Positions 16,928-24,354 of a stretch of 64,000 nt of DNA are shown here, piece by piece. The notes below the pieces were generated by a model. The model was given only the letters and a program-made list of their open reading frames with translations, ran no database searches and had not been told where the DNA came from. Within the stretch, counting starts at the first letter, position 1. Every line of letters starts with the position of its first letter. This DNA comes from Marinomonas phaeophyticola (GTDB taxonomy: Bacteria; Pseudomonadota; Gammaproteobacteria; Pseudomonadales; Marinomonadaceae): the NCBI RefSeq assembly GCF_026966905.1, contig NZ_JAPUBN010000015.1:186001-250000 (forward strand), written 5' to 3'. The position numbers were made by a program, and so were the translations under genes.

Positions 16928-16928
16928 T

Positions 16929-18212
16929 ATGGGATTAGCCATTTTACTTGGGTTATTTGCTCTGTTGACGTTTGTAGGTGTCCCTGTCGCTTTTGCTCTG
17001 GGTATGGCCGCGATTTCTGCTTTTTGGTTTGAAGGCATGCCTTTAATGATTGGCTTCCAACGTATTGTAGCAGGTACGTCTACTTTTTCTTTATTGGCCA
17101 TTCCATTCTTTATTTTTGCTGGGGAGCTGATGTTGCATGGCGGGATTGCCGCTCGCTTAATTCGTCTTGCCTCTTCGGCTGTAGGTTGGATGCGTGGTGG
17201 TTTAGGTCAGGTAAATGTGTTCTCTAGCATGTTGTTTGGAGGCATTTCAGGGTCCGCCGTCGCCGATGTTTCTGCTCTTGGTTCATTACTGATCCCTGTC
17301 ATGAAAGAGAAAGGATACGATGACGATTATGCGGTGAATATCACGGTAACGTCATCGATAGCCGGCATTATGATTCCACCTAGCCATAATATGATTTTGT
17401 ATGTAGTGGCCGCTGGCGGAGGTATGTCTGTTGCTAGCTTGTTTATGGCGGGTGTTGTTCCTGGTATTTTGATGTGTCTCTTGTTGGGGGTGGTTGCGCG
17501 CTGGATTGCGATTCGCAAAAATTTTCCAACAGAAGAGTTTGCCGGTTTTAAGGTGATTTTCTTTGCTTTCTTAGCGTCATTTCCAGGTTTAGTGACGGCT
17601 ATTATTGTTGTTGGTGGAGCCTTATCTGGCGTCTTTACTGTTACCGAGTCCGGCGCCATTGGAGCGATCTACGCTATTTTTATTACTGGATTAGTGTATC
17701 GATCTTTAAGTTTAAGAGATTTTTGGATCGCGGTGATTCGTTCTGTCAAAACGACGGGTCTAGTCATGATACTTGTGGGGTGCGCTTCGGCTTTTGGCTA
17801 TATGTTAGCGCTATATGAAGTGCCCAAAGTTTTAGCGGTTGCTCTAACGTCGATGTCAGATAATCCGATCGTGATCTTGTTGATGATGAATCTGATCTTG
17901 CTGGTTTTAGGTATGATCATGGATATGGCCGCGTTAATTTTAATTTGTACGCCGATTTTCTTACCTGTTGCGGTTGGCCTTGGTATGGATCCGATTCATT
18001 TTGGTGTAATGCTGATGATGAACTTAGGCTTAGGATTATGTACCCCACCTGTTGGCGGCTGCTTATTTGTTGGTTGTGCTATTGGTGGTGTGTCGATACA
18101 AAAGGCGGTGAAAAGTATATGGCCGTTTTATTTAGCGATTTTGGCCGCCTTGATGCTAGTGACTTTTGTCCCTGCCGTATCAATGGCTCTGCCTAATTGG
18201 ATTAACGGCTAA
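16929..18212 (+). CDS. dctM: TRAP transporter large permease (DctM)
   Basis: A 427-residue membrane protein with about twelve helices of the DctM/ion-transporter type. Landmarks are FIFAGELMLHGGIAARLIRLA, FGGISGSAVADVSALGSLLIP, IMIPPSHNMILY and a late LGLCTPPVGGCLFVGCAIGG. It carries substrate with sodium across the inner membrane. The spacing of 1 bp to dctQ and 39 bp to udh shows one operon. Confidence 0.92.
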   Translation: MGLAILLGLFALLTFVGVPVAFALGMAAISAFWFEGMPLMIGFQRIVAGTSTFSLLAIPFFIFAGELMLHGGIAARLIRLASSAVGWMRGGLGQVNVFSSMLFGGISGSAVADVSALGSLLIPVMKEKGYDDDYAVNITVTSSIAGIMIPPSHNMILYVVAAGGGMSVASLFMAGVVPGILMCLLLGVVARWIAIRKNFPTEEFAGFKVIFFAFLASFPGLVTAIIVVGGALSGVFTVTESGAIGAIYAIFITGLVYRSLSLRDFWIAVIRSVKTTGLVMILVGCASAFGYMLALYEVPKVLAVALTSMSDNPIVILLMMNLILLVLGMIMDMAALILICTPIFLPVAVGLGMDPIHFGVMLMMNLGLGLCTPPVGGCLFVGCAIGGVSIQKAVKSIWPFYLAILAALMLVTFVPAVSMALPNWING

Positions 18213-18251
18213 GCTGTATGATACCTCGATAAAAATGTTAAGGGGAAACGA

Positions 18252-19049
18252 ATGAAACGAGTTTTATTAACAGGCGCGGCTGGAACACTCGGTACGGCCA
18301 TGCGAAAAGCGTTAGCCGGTTGGGCTGATGAGCTTTTATTGTCAGACTTGATCCCTGTTGACGACGTAAATGCAGGAGAATCATTTGTCGCATGTGATTT
18401 AGGGGACTTGGACTCCGTTATAGAACTTGTACGTGGCTGTGACGGCATCATCCATTTAGGAGGGCAGTCGGTTGAAGGCACCTTCGATAGCATCCTGAAT
18501 GGCAACCTTAAAGGCACTTATCATATTTATGAAGCGGCTCGTCAAATGGGTGTGAAGCGTGTCTTTTTTGCGAGTTCGAATCACGTTGTCGGTTTCCATT
18601 CTCGTGAAGAGCGTTTAGATGCGAAAAGCCCAATGCGCCCAGACAGTTTATATGGTGTATCAAAAGGCTTTGGCGAGCTGATGGCGCAGTACTATTTTGA
18701 CAAGTTTGGCGTCGAGTCCGCGTTAGTCAGAATCGGCAGTTGTTTACCTAAGCCGATTGATCGGCGCATGTTATCCACTTGGTTAAGTGAAGGCGATATG
18801 GCGGACTTGATTAAGAAAGTGTTCATGGTTAATCGTTTAGGTTGCACTGTGATTTACGGTGCGTCTAATAATCCTTGGTCGTGGTGGGATAATCGCCATG
18901 CGAACTTTGTTGGTTGGCAGCCAAAAGAATCGTCGGCCACCTTTGAGCAAGAGGTGTTAGCAAACGACCCCCTTTTGGATGACGACAACCCTCTACTGTT
19001 ATTTCAAGGTGGTGTTTTCGCGACAGCTGGCCATTTTGAAGACAAGTAA
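18252..19049 (+). CDS. udh: Uronate dehydrogenase
   Basis: A 265-residue extended-SDR/epimerase-fold enzyme. NAD binding TGAAGTLG at residues 7-14, IIHLGGQSVEG, the catalytic serine in FASSNHVVGFH, and YGVSK near residue 138. SSNHVVGF and RIGSCLPKP are typical of bacterial uronate dehydrogenases, which oxidise D-galacturonate or D-glucuronate with NAD+ to the aldaro-1,5-lactone. This is the entry step of the pathway completed by gli, gci, kdgD and the dehydrogenase at 20197. It follows dctM by 39 bp in the same operon. Confidence 0.88.
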   Translation: MKRVLLTGAAGTLGTAMRKALAGWADELLLSDLIPVDDVNAGESFVACDLGDLDSVIELVRGCDGIIHLGGQSVEGTFDSILNGNLKGTYHIYEAARQMGVKRVFFASSNHVVGFHSREERLDAKSPMRPDSLYGVSKGFGELMAQYYFDKFGVESALVRIGSCLPKPIDRRMLSTWLSEGDMADLIKKVFMVNRLGCTVIYGASNNPWSWWDNRHANFVGWQPKESSATFEQEVLANDPLLDDDNPLLLFQGGVFATAGHFEDK

Positions 19050-19198
19050 CGGCATATCATCTAAGTGATGAATTAATTCCTAGGTCCTAGTTCGACTCGG
19101 GCCATTTTTTACGAACAACATTGAAATTCATACTCAATTTTTGGGTAGGGATTTCTTTTGCCCAAATTTGGGTATTTTGACAAAATGAGGACCATCCT

Positions 19199-20110
19199 AT
19201 GGCACTTTCTATTGATAATATCCGATCGTCTTTGAGCGACGGTTTGCTTTCATTCCCTATTACGGATTTTGATGAAAACGGTAAATTCCAAGCGGATACT
19301 TACAAGCAACGAATTGAATGGTTTATTGAGCACGATGTGTCATCGGTTTTTGTAGCCGGTGGAACAGGGGAGTTCTTTTCACTTGATCTAGAAGAATATA
19401 AGCAAATTTGTAAAATTGCCGTAGACACTGTAGCTGGACGAGTGCCGGTGATTGCCAGTGCCGGTCGCAGTGTCGCTGAGGCGAAAACCTTTGTTAAAGC
19501 GGCTGAAGAAGCGGGTTGTGATGGTATTTTATTGATGCCTCCATTTCTAACCGAATGTCCAGAAGATGGCATAGTGGAATACGCTTCGCAAATTATGCAA
19601 AGTAGCCCCATCCAGTTTATCTACTATAACCGCGGTAATGGCATTTTAAGGGCGGAAAGAGTGAAGCAGTTAGCGGCTCAAAATCCGAATTTGATTGCCT
19701 TAAAAGACGGTGTAGGTAACATCGCCGCGCTGAATGACATCGTTAAAACAGTGGGTGATCGCTTAGTGTATATTGGTGGGGTTCCTACTGCAGAAATCTT
19801 TGCAGAAGCGTACATTTCAATAGGGGTAAACACTTACTCTTCAGCTGTATTTAACTTTATGCCAGATATGGCAAACCGTTTTTATAAGGCATTACGAGCT
19901 GGTGAAAAAGAGACCGTTACCGCCATTATAAAAGACTTCTTCATTCCATTCTGCCGCCTTCGTGATGAGAAAAAAGGTTACGCGGTGAGCTTGATTAAAG
20001 CGGGTGCGACAGCAGTTGGTCGTTCTGCTGGAGACGTGAGAGCGCCATTAACCATGCCGACGGCAGAACAAGAAGAGCGTTTGAAAGCCTTGATCGCAGC
20101 GAATAAGTAA
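19199..20110 (+). CDS. kdgD: 5-dehydro-4-deoxyglucarate dehydratase
   Basis: A 303-residue member of the DHDPS/NAL class I aldolase fold. FVAGGTGEFFSL near residue 45, FIYYNRGNG with the catalytic tyrosine, and the Schiff-base lysine in LIALKDGVGN (about residue 163). The enzyme dehydrates and decarboxylates 5-keto-4-deoxy-D-glucarate, or the equivalent galactarate-derived ketodeoxy acid, to 2-oxoglutarate semialdehyde. GTGEFF and KDGVGN distinguish it from dihydrodipicolinate synthase. A 149-bp gap separates it from udh, and a hairpin with T-run follows, so expression relative to the next gene may be attenuated. Confidence 0.92.
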   Translation: MALSIDNIRSSLSDGLLSFPITDFDENGKFQADTYKQRIEWFIEHDVSSVFVAGGTGEFFSLDLEEYKQICKIAVDTVAGRVPVIASAGRSVAEAKTFVKAAEEAGCDGILLMPPFLTECPEDGIVEYASQIMQSSPIQFIYYNRGNGILRAERVKQLAAQNPNLIALKDGVGNIAALNDIVKTVGDRLVYIGGVPTAEIFAEAYISIGVNTYSSAVFNFMPDMANRFYKALRAGEKETVTAIIKDFFIPFCRLRDEKKGYAVSLIKAGATAVGRSAGDVRAPLTMPTAEQEERLKALIAANK

Positions 20111-20127
20111 AGCGTTTCTAGAAACGT

Positions 20128-20159
20128 CAAAGCGCCGCTCTCTGTGGCGTTTTGTCTTT
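20128..20159 (+). terminator. Terminator or attenuator between kdgD and the semialdehyde dehydrogenase
   Basis: Stem CAAAGCGCC with GGCGTTTTG (one G-T pair), 9-nt loop, then TCTTTTT. A separate 14-bp perfect palindrome (CGTTTCT with AGAAACG) lies just before it at 20113-20126. Because the next gene continues the pathway, partial read-through is likely. Confidence 0.65.
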
Positions 20160-20196
20160 TTATAACCACTCACGCAATAATATCGTGGAGAGAATC

Positions 20197-21771
20197 ATGC
20201 AAATATTAGGACATATGTTGATTGGACAGCAATCCATTCAGGGTCATAAGAAAGCCATACACGCTCTAAATCCAGTAACAAATGAGTGTTTAGACCCTGC
20301 GTTCTTGGGTGGAGATCAACAACACGTCGATCAAGCCGCGGCCTTAGCATGGCAAGCTTTTGATGCTTATCGGGCTGTTTCTGTTGAACAGCGCGCGGCT
20401 TTTCTTGAATGCATCGCCGATGAAATTCTAGCGTTAGGGGATGCTCTAGTTGAGCGTGCAATGGCGGAGTCAGGTTTGCCAAAAGCACGCATCGAAGGTG
20501 AGCGTGGTCGTACTATGGGCCAACTTCGAATGTTTGCTTCCGTCGTTCGCATGGGGAAATTTGTTGACGCACGTATTGATCCTGCGATTCCGGATCGTGC
20601 GCCATTACCTCGTTCCGATCTCCGTTTTCAAAAAATCCCATTAGGGCCAGTGGCGGTATTTGGCGCAAGTAATTTTCCATTGGCTTTTTCTGTTGCTGGT
20701 GGCGATACGGCGTCAGCGTTAGCCGCGGGTTGTCCGGTTATTGTCAAAGCGCATTCAGCTCATCCAGGAACCTCAGAATTAGTGGGACGCGCTATTCAAA
20801 CGGCCATCAAAAAATGCGCCTTACCAGAGGGTGTTTTCTCGTTGTTATTCGGCGCGGGTGCTGATGTGGGTGGCGCTTTAGTTGCCCATCCTTGCATTAA
20901 AGCGGTTGGTTTTACTGGCTCTCGTTCTGGTGGTATGGCTCTAATGAATATCGCCGCCAATCGTCCTGAGCCGATTCCGGTGTATGCGGAAATGAGCAGT
21001 ATCAACCCCGTTTTTGTGATGCCAAGTAAACTGGCTCAACAAGCTGAATCCATCGCTTCTGGCTTTGTGGCTTCCTTAGCAATGGGCGCGGGGCAGTTTT
21101 GTACTAACCCAGGTCTAGTCGTGTTACTGGATGGGGAGGGCACCGATGACTTCCTTGCTCAAGTGGCGAAAGATACGGAAGCCTTGTCTACACAAACCAT
21201 GTTAACCCCTGGTATTTATCAAGCCTATTGCGATGGTGTAAATGCCTTGGCGATGAATGATAAGGTGACGCTATTGGCAAAAGCCAAAACTTCCTCTGCA
21301 CCGAATCAGTGTCAGACGCATGTGTTTGTTACGGATGCTCCCGCTTTCCTAAACGATAAAAGTCTGGAAAATGAAGTGTTTGGTTCTAACTCTCTGATAA
21401 TAAAATGCCAAACTATAGAAGAATACCGTGCCGTGGCAGAGCACTTGGAGGGTCAGTTAACCGCCACCATTCAGATGAGCGAAGAGGATGTTGACGCGGT
21501 CGCAATACTTTTACCCATTCTTGAACGCAAAGCTGGTCGCCTACTTTGTAATGGTTACCCAACGGGTGTTGAAGTTTGTCATTCTATGGTTCATGGTGGA
21601 CCTTTTCCTGCTACATCCGACAGTCGTTCAACCTCTGTCGGCAGTGCTGCGATTGATCGCTTCGTACGTCCTGTTTGTTATCAAGACTTTCCAGCCGCGT
21701 TATTGCCAGTAAGCGTTCAAGATAACAATCCTTTAACGATTCCTCAATTAGTGGACGGTGTACTGTGTTAA
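20197..21771 (+). CDS. 2,5-dioxovalerate (alpha-ketoglutarate semialdehyde) dehydrogenase
   Basis: A 524-residue aldehyde dehydrogenase of the KGSADH branch. [11 protein letters not shown] cofactor region, GFTGSRSGG, the general-base glutamate in AEMSSINP, and the catalytic cysteine in [10 protein letters not shown]. It oxidises 2-oxoglutarate semialdehyde to 2-oxoglutarate, the last step of the oxidative uronate pathway. The frame is open 15 codons upstream into the terminator stem, but the ATG at 20197 has GGAGAG 4 bp before it and is chosen. The length is normal for this group, which is longer at the C-terminus than general ALDHs. It closes the operon with a strong terminator. Confidence 0.9.
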   Translation: MQILGHMLIGQQSIQGHKKAIHALNPVTNECLDPAFLGGDQQHVDQAAALAWQAFDAYRAVSVEQRAAFLECIADEILALGDALVERAMAESGLPKARIEGERGRTMGQLRMFASVVRMGKFVDARIDPAIPDRAPLPRSDLRFQKIPLGPVAVFGASNFPLAFSVAGGDTASALAAGCPVIVKAHSAHPGTSELVGRAIQTAIKKCALPEGVFSLLFGAGADVGGALVAHPCIKAVGFTGSRSGGMALMNIAANRPEPIPVYAEMSSINPVFVMPSKLAQQAESIASGFVASLAMGAGQFCTNPGLVVLLDGEGTDDFLAQVAKDTEALSTQTMLTPGIYQAYCDGVNALAMNDKVTLLAKAKTSSAPNQCQTHVFVTDAPAFLNDKSLENEVFGSNSLIIKCQTIEEYRAVAEHLEGQLTATIQMSEEDVDAVAILLPILERKAGRLLCNGYPTGVEVCHSMVHGGPFPATSDSRSTSVGSAAIDRFVRPVCYQDFPAALLPVSVQDNNPLTIPQLVDGVLC

Positions 21772-21803
21772 CTCAGTAGAGAAGAGCTGCGCTCTATGCA
21801 TGT

Positions 21804-21840
21804 AAAAGGGGGAGATAGAAATATTTCCCCCTTTTGTGTG
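21804..21840 (+). terminator. Intrinsic terminator closing the galacturonate operon
   Basis: Stem AAAAGGGGGA with TCCCCCTTTT, 12-nt loop, followed by GTGTG; the T-rich 3' arm itself serves as U-tract. Confidence 0.8.
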
Positions 21841-22410
21841 GAACCTGAAGCAAGCTAAAAAAGCTCTAGGTTCCCAATACTCTTTATAATGGAATACAAG
21901 ACGCCTAGGAGTGCTTATTAGTGGTAAAATTTACTCGATTTCTTGAATTTTCTCATTGAGTAGCGGCCTAGAGCCTAACAAACTCAATAAGTTATCGAAA
22001 AGAGATTGTTCAAAAATGCCTATTCTCCCACCAAACTGCCCACCACTTGCCTATGGCTTTTACTAAATCTTAGTGGCGCTTCTTGGTTATGAGTACGGAA
22101 AAAAGTGTCATTTTTATGCTGCGGTGAGGGTTAAAACATAGCTGTTTTGAAAGGCTTTATCGAGCACGATTGCCGTCAACATAGTCTAGCTATTTTTTAC
22201 TGGTTCTATGCGATAGTGATGAGTCAGCAGAAAACTCACCTAGCCTGAAATAGACATTATGATGTCCATTTTGATAGAAATAAGCTCAATATGGATACTA
22301 TGATATCCAATAGTGATAAGTCAGAGTGTCGAATGGTAGATATTCAGGTCTACAAATTGTTACTCATAAGGTAACTCTGTGTAGACCTCATGCTTCTAGA
22401 CAACGCGCTT
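21841..22410. other. Eroded intergenic region at the left edge of the accessory island
   Basis: About 570 bp with no intact gene. On the minus strand 21931-22050 is an open 39-codon stretch reading like real protein (SGGQFGGRIGIFEQSLFDN, later SRPLLNEKIQEIE and stop) that is cut off by a stop upstream, so it may be the end of a decayed gene or element; the family was not recognised. Bases 22258-22316 hold an imperfect direct repeat (TATGATGTCCAT and TATGATATCCAA) and the inverted repeat TGGATA-N6-TATCCA. Confidence 0.4.
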
Positions 22411-23730
22411 TTACCATCTCTGTGGTAAATACTGCGTGAAATACAAAGGCATCACGATATTGGTTTGCTCTAATGCGGATGAGCCTTGTGTGCCCGTTAA
22501 CTTAAAGGTTTTACTTGGAGTACATTTTTCAACGTAGGATGCCAACGATTTTGCTCTTGTACGTTTACCACTTTTGACTTCCACAGGGACGATATCGCCT
22601 CCATCGGTCGCCAAAATAAATTCGATTTCGGCGCGGGCATCATTCCATGAATAGCTTGGGTCAACGCCAATAGCAGTGAGCTCTTGTTGCACAAAGTTTT
22701 CAGCCACATAGCCTTTGTATTCATAGTTTTGTTGCTTAATCTCTTTATAACTGCTGCCCAGCATATGATTGAGCAGGCCCACATCAAACAGAAACAGTTT
22801 CACCATATTTTCTTTTTTATAGGCCGCCAACGGAGATTTCGGCAATCCTTCAATAGGGTAGTTTGGCAAAGCTAAGCGGCAGCAGTTAAGCCAATGGATC
22901 GCGGTTTCAAAGTCGCTATAGCGAGATTTCCGTTCATGCACATGCTTAAATTTAAAGCGTTTAACAGACTCATCGCTCACAAGTGATAGCTGCGCTGGAA
23001 TGCTATTAAACACAGATTCAATCAGTGTGGCATCGACTTTGCCCGCGTACTTACCGAAATCGCGGCGATAACCTTCAACTAAATCGGCATGAATTTTTGT
23101 GACTTTTTCAACACGCTCTAGAATGCTGGAATCTTTAAACTGATACCAAGCAGAAACGGCTTCCGGCATACCACCGGTAAAAAAGTAGTCTGTTAGTTTA
23201 TCCATCAATTTAGTGTGTACCGCCGGTGTGCTTGCTTGACTATCAAACGCTTTGATCAGTGCTTGCTCGTTGGATGCGTAAATAAATTCTTGGAAGGTCA
23301 GTGGTCGTAAATTGTATTGTTCTACCTTGCCCACAGGGAAGGTGTTGAGCAAACCAATATTCGAGCCGCTGGCTGCGACAAAATAGGACGGTGCTTTTTC
23401 GGCAAAATACTTAAGCGCAGTAACGGCACGTTCGCATTCGCCAATTTCATCTAATATCAGCAGGTCGGTTTCTGGGTTGAACGCTTGATTGGTTAACAAC
23501 TCAATGTTCATTACTAACTCGTCAGGTGACAGTGAGCCATCGAACGCCTCTTTGTAGGCAGGGTTTTCAAGGAAGTCGATACGAAGGATGTTGGCAAAGG
23601 TGTTCCCAAACAACTCTTGCAGCAGATAGGTTTTACCGGTTTGTCTTGCACCATCGATCAATAATGGCTTGCGCACAGGTTGATTTTTCCATGCTATTAG
23701 GGCGTTGAGTAAGTTGCGCTGCATTGTCAT
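22411..23730 (-). CDS. AAA ATPase with DUF4143 domain
   Basis: A 439-residue P-loop protein of the AAA_14/DUF4143 type. Walker A GARQTGKT at residues 27-34, Walker B LLILDEIGE near 105, a sensor-like VAASGSNIG, and a C-terminal DUF4143 domain (about 190-400) ending with AEIEFILA and VPVEVKSGKRTRAKS, which resembles a PD-(D/E)xK nuclease core. Such stand-alone ATPases are widespread, often in islands; their function is not established. The frame extends 12 codons upstream to 23766, but the ATGs at 23730 and 23724 lie after a GGCGGGAA stretch. Two 24-bp palindromes sit just upstream. Confidence 0.8.
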   Translation of the reverse strand: MTMQRNLLNALIAWKNQPVRKPLLIDGARQTGKTYLLQELFGNTFANILRIDFLENPAYKEAFDGSLSPDELVMNIELLTNQAFNPETDLLILDEIGECERAVTALKYFAEKAPSYFVAASGSNIGLLNTFPVGKVEQYNLRPLTFQEFIYASNEQALIKAFDSQASTPAVHTKLMDKLTDYFFTGGMPEAVSAWYQFKDSSILERVEKVTKIHADLVEGYRRDFGKYAGKVDATLIESVFNSIPAQLSLVSDESVKRFKFKHVHERKSRYSDFETAIHWLNCCRLALPNYPIEGLPKSPLAAYKKENMVKLFLFDVGLLNHMLGSSYKEIKQQNYEYKGYVAENFVQQELTAIGVDPSYSWNDARAEIEFILATDGGDIVPVEVKSGKRTRAKSLASYVEKCTPSKTFKLTGTQGSSALEQTNIVMPLYFTQYLPQRW

Positions 23731-23776
23731 TTCCCGCCAATTAAAACTGTTAACTGCCTGTAGCATAACTCATTCT

Positions 23777-23800
23777 ACACTTTTATGCGCATAAAAGTGT
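23777..23800. promoter_or_regulatory. 24-bp perfect palindrome, copy 1
   Basis: Half-site ACACTTTTATGC followed by its exact reverse complement. It lies 47 bp before the ATPase start. A second copy begins 32 bp further on, about three helical turns, as expected for cooperative repressor binding. It could also fold as a hairpin in RNA. Confidence 0.6.
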
Positions 23801-23808
23801 GAAGTATT

Positions 23809-23832
23809 ACATTTTTATGCGCATAAAAGTGT
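23809..23832. promoter_or_regulatory. 24-bp palindrome, copy 2
   Basis: Half-site ACATTTTTATGC and GCATAAAAGTGT, symmetric apart from one base. It is in register with copy 1 with a 32-bp period. No regulator gene is adjacent, so the cognate protein is unknown; the ATPase itself or an element elsewhere is possible. Confidence 0.55.
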
Positions 23833-24130
23833 TGTGTCGTTCTCGTTGAGCAATACTTTCCCGTTTGAGAAGGCTTTTGGCACTTATCCCTTGGGCTTTT
23901 GGGATAATCTGGGCAAAGCCTTAATTCACGTCATTTAGCCATACACCAACCCTGCCCATACGGTATTTGTTACTTGGGGCATTATGTCAATTCTGGGGCA
24001 GGTTGTTAGCAATACCCACAGAAAGCTGCACGATCTGAGCATTTATCTGCCTACTGCGTCCGTTTAACTCTTTAATACTAGCGGGGCAAACTCCTAAGAG
24101 AACTTAACAGATCAGTGAGGCTTATTTTGA
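23833..24130. other. Intergenic region without a recognisable gene
   Basis: About 300 bp between the palindromes and the AlpA-like remnant. Composition is closer to 45-50 percent GC than the flanks and no frame is convincingly coding. It is probably eroded element DNA. Confidence 0.35.
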
Positions 24131-24259
24131 AAAAGTAGAAACGATGGACCCAACTACACAAACACAGTACACCCAGCGCGTCAGCAGCGGGTTTTGCGCT
24201 TGCCCGAGGTAAAGGCCAAAACAGGCTTTGGCCTCAGTACTATTCATACTTTATTCTGA
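24131..24259 (+). pseudogene. AlpA-like phage/island regulator remnant
   Basis: A 42-codon open stretch whose second half reads RVLRLPEVKAKTGFGLSTIH before a stop at 24257-24259. This closely resembles the start of the AlpA/MerR-like excisionase helix-turn-helix (xLRLPEVxAxTGLSRSTIY) found beside integrases in prophages and genomic islands. The rest of the domain is missing and there is no proper start, so it is a relic. It marks the region as formerly mobile. The identification rests on about 20 residues. Confidence 0.5.
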
Positions 24260-24354
24260 CTCGATTTCTTATAATAAAGTTATTATTTTCTCATAACAGC
24301 TAAGTCAATAATCGATGTTATGATTTAACGAACTACCAGCATAAAAGGAATATC

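Noticed and set aside
19050..19198. A fourth FadR-type operator (TCATACTCAAT) before kdgD
   Set aside because: Only seven of eleven positions agree with the other sites, and the gene should be served by the operon promoter.
20152..20196. Extra N-terminal codons of the semialdehyde dehydrogenase
   Set aside because: They overlap the terminator hairpin; GGAGAG before 20197 marks the real start.
23777..23832. Reading the two palindromes as a short CRISPR-like array
   Set aside because: There are only two copies, each a palindrome, with an 8-bp gap instead of a spacer of 25-40 bp, and no cas genes are present.
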